DNA from: an uncultured Pirellula sp.
Lineage (GTDB): Bacteria; Planctomycetota; Planctomycetia; Pirellulales; Pirellulaceae
Direction of reading: 5' to 3'
Length of the DNA: 64,000 nucleotides
NCBI GenBank assembly: GCA_903858115.1
Contig: CAIOHR010000437.1
Span: forward strand, 1 to 64,000
How positions within the stretch are numbered: the stretch's first letter is position 1; the number at the start of each line of letters is the position of its first letter. The notes beneath the pieces are model-generated. The model had not been told where the DNA came from. It saw only the letters and a program-made list of their open reading frames with translations, and did no database searches. This document shows, piece by piece, positions 42,709-53,700 of the stretch. Position numbers and translations under genes: made by a program.

Positions 42709-43591
42709 CTTCATAGCGTCCCGCGGCATGCCCCGCGAGGACGCCTGCGATAAAGAGAGGTGCGGAAGCAGTTGGAAAAACAACACCGGCAGCATTGCCG
42801 CCGTACGTTCCATACGCGGGATAAAGTACATGATATGCCTCTCGCTGGGCAGCTACGTCCCCTCGGTCTCTCAAGTAAGCGAGGACATCATTCGACGCAA
42901 TCCTCTCATGCCACAACGGGACAATGGGTAGCACATAAGCTGCCGCGTAAGTGCCAGGGTACTTTCGATTGGAGAAATCCTTGGCATGGGCTGCTTCGTG
43001 AAGAGCGACCGCGGGCAGATCGCTATAGAGGTGAATTGTCGACGTATAAGGATTGAAGTGATCGCCTCCGAAGAGCCTGCCTGGAACGACAGTTTCCGCA
43101 GCGGTTGCAACGGCACCAAACGTGTATCGCCATGGCCACGCAACGGATTTGTTTCGAACCAATCGACGCCAATCGTCGAGAGGTCGATATTGGTTCAGTC
43201 GCACTTTCACGTCCAGTAACTGATTGTCCACCATATACTCTTCGAGGCGTTGCTCTGTCTCTGGCGAAATCGAATGCGATTCTACCTTGCGATTCCACAG
43301 CATGAGCTTCGACGGAATACCCCACACCCATCCGAAGGCATCGATGACTCGTCGCGGTTGCCCCCGTTCCATGATTGGCTCGTGATCGGGCGTCAGTTCA
43401 CTCGGCAAATTATTCCTGACTCGATGTATTGGGATCGGTTCCAATACCTTGCAGCCGCTGCAGACGCTCGAAAGGAACGAAAGAAATAGAACGGAAATCC
43501 GAACACTGTACTCCCAGCCATTCGATGCTCCAACGTCGCCCATCGGAGCTCTAGGATTCGAGTGATTGCTTAGAGGCGTCGAAGTTTGCAT
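42692..43591 (-). CDS. Lipoprotein-like protein with HExxH motif
   Basis: The frame is open to 43879, but upstream it overlaps the DciA-like gene on the same strand. I chose ATG 43591 (299 residues); 43543 is also possible. The N-terminus has a hydrophobic signal with SVCSGC, similar to a lipobox. The middle has LPAVALHEAAHAKDFSN, an HExxH zinc-protease-like motif with a downstream acidic candidate ligand (HERIASND). The C-terminal tail ends in a glycine-rich hydrophobic segment (AAGVVFPTASAPLFIAGVL) that may span the membrane. I do not recognise a named family. A predicted envelope protein, possibly a metallopeptidase. Confidence 0.65.
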   Translation of the reverse strand: MQTSTPLSNHSNPRAPMGDVGASNGWEYSVRISVLFLSFLSSVCSGCKVLEPIPIHRVRNNLPSELTPDHEPIMERGQPRRVIDAFGWVWGIPSKLMLWNRKVESHSISPETEQRLEEYMVDNQLLDVKVRLNQYRPLDDWRRLVRNKSVAWPWRYTFGAVATAAETVVPGRLFGGDHFNPYTSTIHLYSDLPAVALHEAAHAKDFSNRKYPGTYAAAYVLPIVPLWHERIASNDVLAYLRDRGDVAAQREAYHVLYPAYGTYGGNAAGVVFPTASAPLFIAGVLAGHAAGRYEASSIR

Positions 43592-43631
43592 GCGGAGGAC
43601 TGTAGCAAACGAGTCACAAAAGAATCCAGAC

Positions 43632-43673
43632 GAGAATTGCCCAGCACTCAGGAGAAATTGCCCCGCACTCAGG
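43632..43673. repeat. 21-bp tandem duplication covering a stop codon
   Basis: Two 21-bp copies (ending in GCACTCAGG) lie at 43632-43652 and 43653-43673 with one length-neutral difference. The TGA stop of the DciA-like gene (43669-43671 on the minus strand) falls in the second copy. Confidence 0.75.
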
Positions 43674-44025
43674 AAAAATAACTGCGCTGCAAATGGATCT
43701 TCACTCCGGTTATCCGCATGGTTGGAAGTTCGGCTTGCAGGAGTTTTAATGCTTTGGATTTTTCGAATTCCAATTCTGAACGAACGATTTCGTTGGCCGC
43801 AAAAATTTGCAAGACTCCTCGCTTGATTTGCCCGACTTTGGACTGGCTGCTGAGTAGACTGCCGACCGCCAATCGCCATTGCTCTTCGATCAAATCACGC
43901 GATTGCTGAACAGAATAGCCTTTCTCAAGCATCAAACGATCGATGATGCTCGAAATCGATTTCGCTTGATAGCGACTCGGCTGAGCCTTGGGAATTTGAC
44001 TGAAGAATACTTTTTCGTCGTCCAT
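43669..44025 (-). CDS. DUF721/DciA-like protein
   Basis: From the ATG at 44025 it has 118 residues (an ATG at 44034 is nearly equal). The middle contains the DUF721 pattern: SSIIDRLMLEKGYS, RDLIEEQWRLAVGSLLSSQSKVGQIKRGVLQI (named in pieces), ANEIVRSELEF and LQAELPTMRITGVKI. DUF721 includes DciA, a loader of the replicative helicase DnaB, and related nucleic-acid-binding proteins. In planctomycetes the gene is often near dnaA or dnaN, which is not the case here. Its neighbours are envelope genes and it ends inside a tandem duplication. Role in replication is inferred from the family only. Confidence 0.8.
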   Translation of the reverse strand: MDDEKVFFSQIPKAQPSRYQAKSISSIIDRLMLEKGYSVQQSRDLIEEQWRLAVGSLLSSQSKVGQIKRGVLQIFAANEIVRSELEFEKSKALKLLQAELPTMRITGVKIHLQRSYFS

Positions 44026-44065
44026 GGGCTTCATTCTATAGGACGCATTGAATAAAGCCAAACAG

Positions 44066-44097
44066 CTATCTGGCCACTCAACTATCTGGCAACTCAA
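44066..44097. repeat. 16-bp tandem duplication covering a stop codon
   Basis: CTATCTGGCCACTCAA (44066-44081) and CTATCTGGCAACTCAA (44082-44097) are adjacent copies with one substitution. The TGA stop of the putative outer-membrane protein gene (44094-44096, minus) is inside the second copy. Confidence 0.8.
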
Positions 44098-45074
44098 CGT
44101 GTGGTAACCAGTCGAAGAATGAAAGCATCATCCGGACGAGTCACGTCGGATGCTGTTCGGAAATCAACTTTTCGGCCAAAAACGTACCCAAACTCAATAC
44201 TAGACGAACTATCGTTCTTGGGGCCTCGTACCCCTAGCAATAATCGATAGTCTCTATAGGTCACGACATCTTCTTGGGAGTTGGGATATTCAATGTCCCA
44301 TGTTCCACCACCCAAGCGTCCAGCCAAGTAGATGGTTTTTCCCGAGGTCAATGCGAGTTCAATTTGGGGGCGCGGAAATACTAGATCGAATCGCATGGCT
44401 GGATGTCGTTCTGAGTGCCTGGATATACCAAAGACGGGCAATAACTTGATATCATCGCGATGGAGATAGTCGATCCCGAATACCCAATCGGTTTCTGGAG
44501 ATACATGCAACATACCGACGGCATGACTCGGCAATCGAACCCCATCCCGCGCGCTCGACTCAAAGTCGCTGAACACGCCGATGCTCGTCGAAACATCATA
44601 GCTAAATGCATCATCAAGTTTGCCGCGATGCTGGTAGCCGAGGCTGAAGTCGTAAAGGCGTGGAGGCAGGTCAACGGCGGTAGGGCCACCCAAAAAGTGG
44701 AATCCGATCGCAGACGAAAATCCACCGCGATAGCCACTCGGTTGATACGGGGTAGTTTCGACATCAACCCATCCAAATTCATCCCCAGAACCTGGCATGT
44801 ACGAAATCCAACTCTCATCCAATCGATAATCGGTATAAGGGTGATGGCTAGCATGCCTCAGGCGAGGTAGCCGAAGCCTGCGAGTTTCGCTTCCGATCTC
44901 CGGCGGTGTATTTAATTCCAACTCGTCTAGTTCCCCACCTTCTAGATGGTAGTTTGAGACCGAATCAGCATCTTCCAGATTGACCAATTTCCCATTGGAA
45001 GGTTCCTGTGCTTGGGCCATGCCAAGCCAGACAACCAAATGTACGACGGTTAGGCGAAGCAGGAATGATTGCAT
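44094..45074 (-). CDS. Putative outer-membrane beta-barrel protein
   Basis: The 326-residue protein has a signal peptide (LLRLTVVHLVVWLGMAQAQ). After an acidic segment a run of about ten alternating amphipathic strands follows: SSAIGFHFLGGPTAVDL, FSLGYQHRGKLDDAF, DWVFGIDYLHRDDIKL, KTIYLAGRLGGGTWDIEY and SIEFGYVFGRKVDF. This pattern and the final aromatic or charged strand (AFILRLVTTR) suggest a barrel similar to DUF6268-type proteins. No function can be assigned. It could help to anchor or transport material across the planctomycete outer membrane. Nearby genes do not suggest a pathway. Confidence 0.65.
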   Translation of the reverse strand: MQSFLLRLTVVHLVVWLGMAQAQEPSNGKLVNLEDADSVSNYHLEGGELDELELNTPPEIGSETRRLRLPRLRHASHHPYTDYRLDESWISYMPGSGDEFGWVDVETTPYQPSGYRGGFSSAIGFHFLGGPTAVDLPPRLYDFSLGYQHRGKLDDAFSYDVSTSIGVFSDFESSARDGVRLPSHAVGMLHVSPETDWVFGIDYLHRDDIKLLPVFGISRHSERHPAMRFDLVFPRPQIELALTSGKTIYLAGRLGGGTWDIEYPNSQEDVVTYRDYRLLLGVRGPKNDSSSSIEFGYVFGRKVDFRTASDVTRPDDAFILRLVTTR

Positions 45075-45329
45075 CGTACGGCTATTTGTTCCGGTAACGC
45101 GGACCTGTTTCCGAGTGATTAGAATTTCGTTTAGTTAAACTATCGGGTTTGTGACGACAGTTCTATAGAGATAAAAAAGATAGAGTCGGAACTAGGCTCC
45201 AACGCTAGCGTTTAGTAGGGCATGCCCCTTGACCTTTCTTGTTTGCTTCTATGATTCGCATGGGGGGCTGCGGCCCAAAGAACCGAAAAAGACAATCATT
45301 CTCGGACCTCTTCAACAGTAAACATTCCA

Positions 45330-45896
45330 ATGCCACTGCTCAAACCTGAGCCAGACATCTGGCCGTTGAACTTGCTATCTCCTGTAGAGGGGGAAGAAGC
45401 AATTGCAGACTCGAAACCATGGTGGGCGCTTTACACGTTGGCTCGCTTTGAGAAAAAGTTGATGCGTCAGCTCCTGGAAGAGAAAATCGCATTTTTCGGT
45501 CCAACGATTTCCAGACGGTATCGTTCCCCTCAGGGTAGGATTCGGACGAGCAATGAACCGCTCTTTCCAAATTATGTTTTCATGATGGGGGATGAGGTTG
45601 AGCGCTACCGTGCCGTATGTACTGGCAGCGTCAGTCGCTTCATGCCAGTGCCGAATCCTGGCGAGCTGATCGAAGACCTGAGACAGATTCGAGAGCTGAT
45701 TCTTACAGACGCCCCATTGGCACCAGAGCTACGAATTGAGCCGGGGCAAAAAGTGCGTGTAAAATCCGGCGTGTTCAAGGGTTTTGAAGGCATCGTGATT
45801 CGTCGCGAAAACGAAATCAGGCTTCTCATCAGTGTTCGTTACATGGGACGAGGGGCGAGTGTTGCGTTGGACGACTGCCAACTGGAAGTCGTCTAG
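45330..45896 (+). CDS. NusG-like specialised transcription elongation factor
   Basis: The 188-residue protein has an N-terminal NGN domain (WWALYTLARFEKKLMRQL, PLFPNYVFM) and a C-terminal KOW motif (VRVKSGVFKGFEGIVIRRENEIRLLIS, quoted in part). Primary NusG is usually next to rplK and secE, which are absent here, so this looks like a paralogue of the RfaH/LoaP type. Such factors bind RNA polymerase and suppress termination of chosen operons, often for exopolysaccharides. No polysaccharide operon follows; the gene appears to stand alone between two minus-strand genes, so its targets are elsewhere. An ops-like element was not seen. Confidence 0.85.
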   Translation: MPLLKPEPDIWPLNLLSPVEGEEAIADSKPWWALYTLARFEKKLMRQLLEEKIAFFGPTISRRYRSPQGRIRTSNEPLFPNYVFMMGDEVERYRAVCTGSVSRFMPVPNPGELIEDLRQIRELILTDAPLAPELRIEPGQKVRVKSGVFKGFEGIVIRRENEIRLLISVRYMGRGASVALDDCQLEVV

Positions 45897-45958
45897 CGGC
45901 TGGGCGTGCTCGATGAAAAGGATCTCGGACAGCCTTGTTGCGCAAGAGACCGCGAAAA

Positions 45959-46276
45959 TCACCCACCGGTTGAGGCGGATTTTCCTTGAAAGCGATCGAG
46001 GACTTGTTTGGCGTTCGCCTTGAATGCCAGGAGTGACGGATCCTTGAGCAGATGACCTTTCTGTGCTCGAACAATAGCAAGTGCAAGGGGTTGTTTTTTC
46101 TGCCATTGCTGAAGCTTCATCCCTCGTACGTCTTCGAAGGGTAGATCCAATTTGGCAGCAATCTTCGGGATCAAATGAAATCCATCGTCTGCACGGATTA
46201 GTGTAAAATGCATCGCTGCGTAAAGAGCTACACCTCCCGCGAGGAATCCGATCAAGAAATTTCCAATTCGATCCAT
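45959..46276 (-). CDS. Small membrane-anchored protein
   Basis: The ATG at 46276 is preceded by AAGGA six bases upstream and gives 105 residues. A membrane helix lies at residues 5-23 (GNFLIGFLAGGVALYAAMHF). A basic, helical soluble part follows (EDVRGMKLQQWQKKQPLALAIVRAQKGHLLKDP, in pieces) ending in a Ser/Thr/Gly tail. The longer frame from 46369 has no support. I do not recognise the family. It converges on the NusG paralogue with 62 bp between the stops. Confidence 0.65.
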   Translation of the reverse strand: MDRIGNFLIGFLAGGVALYAAMHFTLIRADDGFHLIPKIAAKLDLPFEDVRGMKLQQWQKKQPLALAIVRAQKGHLLKDPSLLAFKANAKQVLDRFQGKSASTGG

Positions 46277-46474
46277 AAGTTTCCTTTCGTCTAAAAAACC
46301 TTCGCATGCGAGGGTAGCAGATCTATCGATTTCAAATCCAGGTTGAAATCGAACCAATGCACTCGACAAACTAGTCGACGAATTGGCGAAAGGGCGAAAA
46401 ATGGAAAAGATACTTCGTTCTGAGTAGTCGCGGTGCCAGTTGCCGTTGGAATCGAGGGCTACTGGGAGAAAGCC

Positions 46475-46499
46475 ATCTCGACGCGATAGAAGTCGAGAT
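46475..46499. promoter_or_regulatory. Hairpin in the trxB leader region
   Basis: ATCTCGAC (46475-46482) pairs perfectly with GTCGAGAT (46492-46499) with a nine-base loop, about 130 bp upstream of the thioredoxin reductase start. It has no T-run, so it could be a protein-binding dyad or an RNA structure. A possible -10 box TACAAT follows near 46515. The stretch 46277-46626 holds no gene. Confidence 0.35.
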
Positions 46500-46626
46500 A
46501 AGCCTGTTCGCCTTGCTACAATTCGGGTAAAACCAAGGCAAGTTTAATGAATGAGGAGGTGGCATCACCTTCTAGCCATTTGTTTTTCCATCTCGTCGAG
46601 CGGACTTCCCCCTTAGAACGACTTTC

Positions 46627-47697
46627 ATGAGCAACGTTGAAAATTGTGTGATCATCGGTAGCGGACCAGCAGGTTGGTCTGCGGCAATTTATGCTGCACG
46701 AGCAAATTTGAAACCGCTCCTCTTCGAAGGTGCCATGACCGAGGAAAACCGAGTCAACGGTCGATACCCGATGGGGCAATTGGCCCAAACCACGGAGGTC
46801 GAAAACTACGCCGGCTTTCCATCAGGAAATCTGAAGCAGTTTTTGGAGTCTGCGATCTCGACTGATCGCCAGTATATGCTGCCTCCGGTCGAAGAGCATG
46901 CCCACGCAGTGACGGGTCCTGAACTGATGGAACTCATGCGTCAACAAGCGGTCAATTTCGGTACTCGCGTCATTACGGATGACGTTACAGGTGTCGATTT
47001 CAGCGGTTCCCCACTCAAGCTCACGACGTCCGAGAATGGATCGTTTGAAACGCACACTGTGATTCTTGCAACCGGCGCGAGTGCCAATTATCTAGGTTTA
47101 CCGAGCGAAGAAAAGTTTAAGAACAAAGGTGTTAGCGCGTGTGCCGTATGCGATGGTGCATTGCCACGTTTCCGAAACAAACCGCTGGTCGTTGTCGGCG
47201 GTGGCGACTCTGCGGTTGAGGAGGCGAGTTACTTGACGAAGTATGCATCCAAGGTCTACTTGATCCTGCGTCGTGGAGAGATGCGTGCTTCCAAGATCAT
47301 GCAGGACCGTGCGTTTTCTAACCCAAAGATCGAACTGGTGAAGTTTTCCGTTGTCGACGAAGTCCTAGGCAATGCGGAGGACATGCGTGTTGGCTTGACG
47401 GGTGTTCGCCTCGCCAATGTAACCACAGGTGAGAAAACGGAATTGGAAGCCTCTGGCCTGTTTTTGGCGATCGGGCACACTCCGAACACCAAGTTCCTCA
47501 GTGGCCAAGTGGAGACACATGCCAACGGATATATTCGTTGGACACAACCGTATCGCACGATCACCAGTGTTCCTGGGGTTTTTGCCGCAGGCGATGTGGC
47601 AGACGATTACTATCGACAAGCTATTACGTCGGCTGGTTCTGGCTGTATGGCAGCACTCGATGCAGAGCGTTACCTCGGATCCGCTGGCATCCACTAA
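46627..47697 (+). CDS. trxB: Thioredoxin reductase
   Basis: A 356-residue flavoprotein. FAD-binding VIIGSGPAGWSAAIYAAR opens the sequence, the redox-active pair is CAVC at Cys172/Cys175 in SACAVCDGALPRF, the NADPH motif VVGGGDSAVEEA follows, and the FAD C-terminal motif is FAAGDVADDYYRQA with GSGCMAALDA. It reduces thioredoxin with NADPH in the cytoplasm. It is somewhat longer than most bacterial TrxB (about 310-330 residues), due to a small insertion after GAMTEENRV and an extended C-terminus. uvrA starts 21 bp after its stop, so the two may be co-transcribed. Confidence 0.95.
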   Translation: MSNVENCVIIGSGPAGWSAAIYAARANLKPLLFEGAMTEENRVNGRYPMGQLAQTTEVENYAGFPSGNLKQFLESAISTDRQYMLPPVEEHAHAVTGPELMELMRQQAVNFGTRVITDDVTGVDFSGSPLKLTTSENGSFETHTVILATGASANYLGLPSEEKFKNKGVSACAVCDGALPRFRNKPLVVVGGGDSAVEEASYLTKYASKVYLILRRGEMRASKIMQDRAFSNPKIELVKFSVVDEVLGNAEDMRVGLTGVRLANVTTGEKTELEASGLFLAIGHTPNTKFLSGQVETHANGYIRWTQPYRTITSVPGVFAAGDVADDYYRQAITSAGSGCMAALDAERYLGSAGIH

Positions 47698-47718
47698 TCA
47701 TTAGCAAGGCAAAAAGGA

Positions 47719-50700
47719 TTGGTCACAAGAGATCTGCCGATTGTTGTTCGTGGAGCGCGCGAGCACAATCTTCAAAACGTAGATCTAACGCTCCAGCGTA
47801 ACCAGCTCATTTGCTTCACCGGTGTTTCGGGGAGCGGCAAGAGCTCGCTCGCCTTTGACACCCTCTACGCGGAAGGCCAACGCCGCTATCTCGAAAGTTT
47901 GTCCACGTACGCCAGGCAATTTGTCGGTCAACTCCCGAAGCCGGACGTCGATTTTCTTTCCGGTCTCAGTCCATCGATCTCGATCAGTCAAAAATCGACA
48001 GGTAACAACCCGCGATCCACGGTGGGGACGATTACTGAAATCCATGACTTTCTTCGAGTTCTCTTCGCTCGGATCGGTACCGGGTTTTGTCCCGCATGCC
48101 AGTGTGAGATCACATCGCAAACGCGCGATCAAATGGTTGAAAAGATACAGCAACTTCCCAATCAACAGACGTACCTTTTCTTGGCACCGATTGTTCGAGG
48201 GCAAAAAGGGGAACACAAAGATCTCTTTGAGGATCTTCGCAAGCAGGGTTTCAATCGAGCTCGTGTCGATGGCACAGTCTATTTGCTGAGCGAACCGCCA
48301 TCCTTGGAACGTTCGATCAAGCACAATATCGAACTCGTGGTCGATCGCATCCCCATCGAAACGTCGAGTCGTCAGCGGATCGCAGAAGCCGTCGATCTGG
48401 CGATGAGGTTTGGGGATGGCATGATGCTATTGTCACCCAGCGCAGATCAACCCGCCACCTCATCGACGAAGAAGAAAACGGCGACGAAGAAAGCTGCCAC
48501 CAAGCCACCCAAGAAAAAGAAGGCGGCGAACTATGATCCATTCGATGATGGTACGAAGTCCGAGATAACATCGGTTGACGCGGACTCCAGCGTTGAGGAG
48601 TCGGCATCCGATTCCACTGAAGAGGTAGCAGAAAATGGGGCAACAGGCGATATCGTATTCTCCTCGACCTATGCCTGTGCAAGTTGTGGAGTCTCTTATC
48701 CTCCGCCAACGCCGCAATTGTTAAGCTTCAACTCTCCACAAGGTGCATGTTCGACATGCGAAGGACTCGGGGAGTCTTTCACGTTTGTCCCTGAGTTATT
48801 AGTCACTTTACCGGACAAATCGATTCGCAATGGATCGATCGGGCTCATCGGTAAGCAAACAGAGATGACGCGTTGGTATCGTCGCTCGATCACGTTGTTT
48901 TGTAGTGTCGTTGAGAACTATTGCGGATTGCCGTTGGGCCATTTGCTTTCAACACCCTGGAACAAATTGAATGCGAAGGAAAAAGAGTGGTTGCTTTATG
49001 GTTACCAAGGGATCACGGTAAAGGCCAAAGGACGTGCTTCGCATGGTGAAGATTTTGGCGGGATCATCAAGGAACTATTGAGCACCTATCGAGCAAGTAA
49101 AAATCCGCTGATGCGGAAACAGTACGAGAAGTACATGGAGGTAAGCCAGTGTAGCGAGTGCCGCGGTTCTCGACTCAATGGCCAAGCGAGAGCGTTAAGG
49201 CTTCGCACGAAAGCCAAGCATTTCCAAGAATCGCCATGGCTATCCATCGATGGCGTCTCCAATCTATCGATCGAGCAATGCGCGGCGTTCTTTGAGGCCC
49301 TCGAGCTTTCCCCTTTGCAGTGGCAAATCGGTGGCGAAGCGATCAAAGAAATCCGCGCAAGGCTTCAGTTCTTACTGGATGTGGGGTTGGGATATCTTTC
49401 GCTCGATCGAACGGCACCAACGTTATCCGGTGGCGAATCGCAGCGAATTCGACTCGCTAGCCAAATTGGCTCTGGGTTGGTTGGCGTCCTTTATGTGCTC
49501 GACGAGCCGAGCATTGGATTGCATCCGCGAGATAACGACCGTCTGCTGGGTTCGTTGATTCGGCTTCGCGATCTTGGCAATACGCTCATCGTGGTGGAAC
49601 ACGATGAAGATACGATGCGAGTCGCAGATACGATTGTCGATTTCGGTCCAGGCCCTGGAGTACGCGGAGGGCGACTGCTTTCCTCGGGCAGCATGGAGGA
49701 GATCACCGAGAATGCCGAAAGTATCACTGGCGGTTTCCTCAATCGCACTCGTACCATTCGCCGACCCGAAGTGCGTCGCAAAGGAAACGGCAAAAAACTG
49801 CGCATCGTTGGTGCGGAGCATAACAACCTCAAGAATCTATCCGTCGATATTCCACTCGGTTGTTTTGTGGCAGTGACGGGTGTTAGCGGCAGCGGCAAGA
49901 GTTCTCTCATCTCGGATATCGTGTCCCCTGCTCTTCGCAACGCATTGAATAAGGCGGAAGATAAGCCGGGCAAGCACAAACGAATCGAGGGGCTTGAACA
50001 TCTCGACAAAATCATCGATATCGATCAAAGCCCGATCGGTCGAACGCCGCGGAGCAATCCAGCTACGTACGTGAAGTTGTTCGATGAGATTCGAGACTTG
50101 TTCGCAGAGCTTCCTGAATCGAAACGCCGAGGCTTTACTGCTGGGACGTTTAGCTTCAATACCGAACAGGGGCGTTGTTCCGCATGTGATGGGCATGGTG
50201 CGGTTCGACTGGATATGGAATTCTTGGCAGACCTATGGGTCCCATGTGCGGTCTGTGAAGGGAAACGATACGCACGGCCGACATTGCAAGTGGAATTCAA
50301 GGGAAAGTCGATCGCAGATTGCCTCAATCTGGACGTGCAGCAAGCGATGGAACACTTCAATGCCTTTCCCAAGATTGCAGAAAAGCTGCAAACACTGAGC
50401 GATGTCGGCTTGGATTATCTGAAACTTGGACAGCCATCCCCAACCCTTTCTGGAGGCGAAGCTCAACGCATCAAATTGTCGAAGGAGCTAAGTCGACGCT
50501 CGACTGGCAAGACGGTATATGTTTTGGATGAGCCTACGACTGGTCTTCACTTTTACGATATCGATCTCTTGTTAGGTGTTCTGCAAAGTCTGGTCGATCG
50601 AGGAAACACGGTCATCGTGGTCGAACATAATCTCGACCTGATCCAAGCGGCCGATTGGGTCATCGACCTTGGCCCCGAAGGTGGAATGGCAGGTGGGAAT

Positions 50701-53700
50701 GTACTCTGTAGTGGGACTCCCGAACAAGTTGCTGCACATAAGCAGTCGCATACCGGCAAGGCTCTCGCGAAGTATTTTGACACGCATCAGCCCAAAGGTA
50801 CCAAGAAAAAGAAATCCAAAGTCAAAGAGAAACTAACAAAGGCAAGTGTCACTAAAGCGTTGGAAGATATTCGGGTAACTGGAGCGCAACTACACAATTT
50901 AAAGAAGGTCGACTTGACATTGCAACGCAATCAAATGACCGTATTTTGTGGTCAGAGCGGTAGTGGCAAGTCCTCGATGGCAATGGATACGATCTACGCT
51001 GAGGGGCAACGCCGTTTCGTAGAAAGTTTGAGTCCGTACGTTCGTCAGTTTGTTGGTCAGATGCCCAAGGCAAACGTAGAGAGGGTCGAGGGATTGAGTC
51101 CTTCGGTCGCCATAGAGCAACGCAATCTATCGCATACCCCGCGAAGCACGGTCGGCACCGTCACTGAGGTTTATGACTATTTTCGCGTCCTATTCGCCAG
51201 GCTGGGTGAGATGCATTGCACTCAGTGCGATGCGGTCGTCACCACGCAAACGAGCGACCAGATTGTAAGTCGATTGCTAGATCTAGCCGGGGCCGAAGGA
51301 AACTCGGGAAACGGAGATAAAGGATCGCGACGGACGGGGCGATCGCTGTTATTGGCACCGGTTTCTCCGGCGATGAGTCAAACACAGTCGCAATTCTTGA
51401 CAGGCCTCAAACAGCAAGGGTTCATTCGCGTTCGCCTCAATGGCAGGACCTATAGCATCGATGAAACGCCGTCGCTGCAAAGCAAAAGCAAGAACGAATT
51501 GCAGTTGGTCATTGATCGATTGCAATGGAACACGATCGAGCGCAAGCGGTTGAGCGACAGCGTAAGTACTGCACTCACCATGGGCAACGGTGTTATTCAG
51601 ATTGCACATGTGGACGAATCGCGAGCGGAGGTCCATTGGGATGTTGAGACTTACTCCTTACAATTGGCATGCAATGCGTGTGGCATCTCGTTCCAACCAC
51701 TGACTCCGCATAGCTTTTCCTTCAATACAGGAGTCGGATGGTGTGAGAGTTGCGAAGGGTTGGGCATACAGTCCGGCACCGACCCGTCCGCGGTTTTGGA
51801 CAATACAAAAACACTTGAACAAGGTGGGCTAGTAATTTGGCCCGCGTTAGATCGTCCGTTAGCCATAGCCATGCTGAAGGCGTTTTGTCGAGAGACAGGA
51901 CTGCCGATGGATCGCCCCGTGGGTCAGTTCACCTTGGGGCAACGTTCCATGCTCTTGCACGGCCTACCGAATCGCGAAATCGTCGTCTTTCGTAGCGATT
52001 TGCCATCGGAAGAGGAGAATGGAACGAAACCAGAGACCGGCGTCTTGATGTCGTTCCAGTACCGTGGCATTTACCCAGCCTTGGAATTAGCGTCCAATTC
52101 CAACATTGGAGTCCGCATGCGACTGGCCAAGTATCTTTCCAAGGGGCCATGCACGGTGTGTGGTGGATCGCGTGTGCGTGCGGAAGCGGCCCATACGCGG
52201 TTTCGAGAACTGACGATATCAGACATTGTGCGTATGCCGATCGGCGAATTGATGGCAAAGGTCAAAAGCTGGACCTTGTCCAAGCGAGAACAGAAAGTCG
52301 CTTCGGAATTGCATCGCGAGATTATTCAGCGACTTCAGTTTTTGAACGATGTCGGATTGGAGTATCTATCTCTCGATCGAGGAGCCAACACCTTGAGCGG
52401 AGGTGAATCGCAACGCATTCGTTTGGCGAGCCAATTGGGAAGCGGATTGAGCGGCGTCCTCTATGTATTGGATGAACCGACGATCGGATTGCATCCACGC
52501 GATAACCAGCGATTGATTCGTGCGATGAAGTCCCTTCGCGATCTTGGGAATACATTGCTCATTGTCGAACACGATCGCGAAGTTATTGCCAGTAGCGACC
52601 AGCTCTGTGACTTTGGTCCAGGCTCTGGGCCTCTCGGGGGACAAATTGTTGCGCAGGGATCACCAGCCCAGATCAAGAAATCGAGAACGTCGATCACTGG
52701 TCCATTCTTGAACGGTACGCGAGGTATCGTGACACCCAAAGAGAGACGCATTCGCATCGTCGACGAATCCATTCATAGAACCAACAATTGGACGGAGAAA
52801 GCAGAATCGCCCAAAGGTTGGTTAACGATTCGCGGAGCACGAGCGAATACACTTCGCAATCTCGACGTATCGATCCCGCTCGGGTGTTTTACGGCCGTCA
52901 CCGGGCCGAGCGGAAGTGGCAAGAGCAGTCTTATCAACGGCATCTTGTATCCAGCAATGGCTAGACAGTTTTTCCGCGCCGAAGTTGCCCCGGGCCCGCA
53001 CGATCGGATCGAAGGCTTGAAGCAGATCAATAAAGTGCTTCGCGTGGATCAATCGCCACTAGGGATGTCCCCATCCAGCAATCCCGCTACGTACATCGGA
53101 GTTTTTGATCATATTCGATCGCTGTTCGCCAAGATGCCAGAAGCGAAGACACGCGGCATGTCGGCTGGATTCTTCAGTTTCAATGTAGGCGGCGGGCGTT
53201 GTGAAAAATGTGAAGGGCTGGGGCAGCAATGCATCCAAATGCACTTCTTGCCAGACGTTTGGATTCAATGCGATGCGTGTCATGGCAGACGATATTCCGA
53301 GGAAGTGCTGGCGGTAAAGTATCGAGGGCATTCGATCAATGATGTGTTGAATATGTCGATCGGTCAGGTACGCGATTTGCTGAGCGAGATTCCCAAGGTA
53401 CACCATATGCTATCGACGCTTTGCAATGTCGGACTCGATTATCTGGCGTTAGGACAAAGTGCACCGACGTTGAGCGGTGGTGAGGCACAGCGAGTCAAGT
53501 TAGCTGCGGAGTTGTGTCGACCCTCGACGGGCAATACGCTTTACTTGTTGGATGAGCCGACCACAGGACTTCATTTCGAAGACATTATAAAGCTACTTGG
53601 TGTTTTGGATTCCCTGGTGAATGCCGGGAACTCGGTGGTGGTGATCGAACACAATTTGGACGTGATCAAGTGCGCGGACTGGGTCATCGATATGGGGCCT

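Noticed and set aside
45225..45260. Sigma-70 promoter for the NusG paralogue (TTGACC and TATGAT)
   Set aside because: The boxes are only 15 bp apart, too short for a standard promoter.
45729..46307. Minus-strand frame of 192 codons overlapping the NusG paralogue and the small membrane protein
   Set aside because: It overlaps two better supported genes and is rich in Arg/Ser/Cys in an irregular way typical of shadow frames.
47785..48324. Minus-strand open frame of 179 codons inside uvrA
   Set aside because: It is the shadow of a strongly conserved UvrA domain on the other strand.
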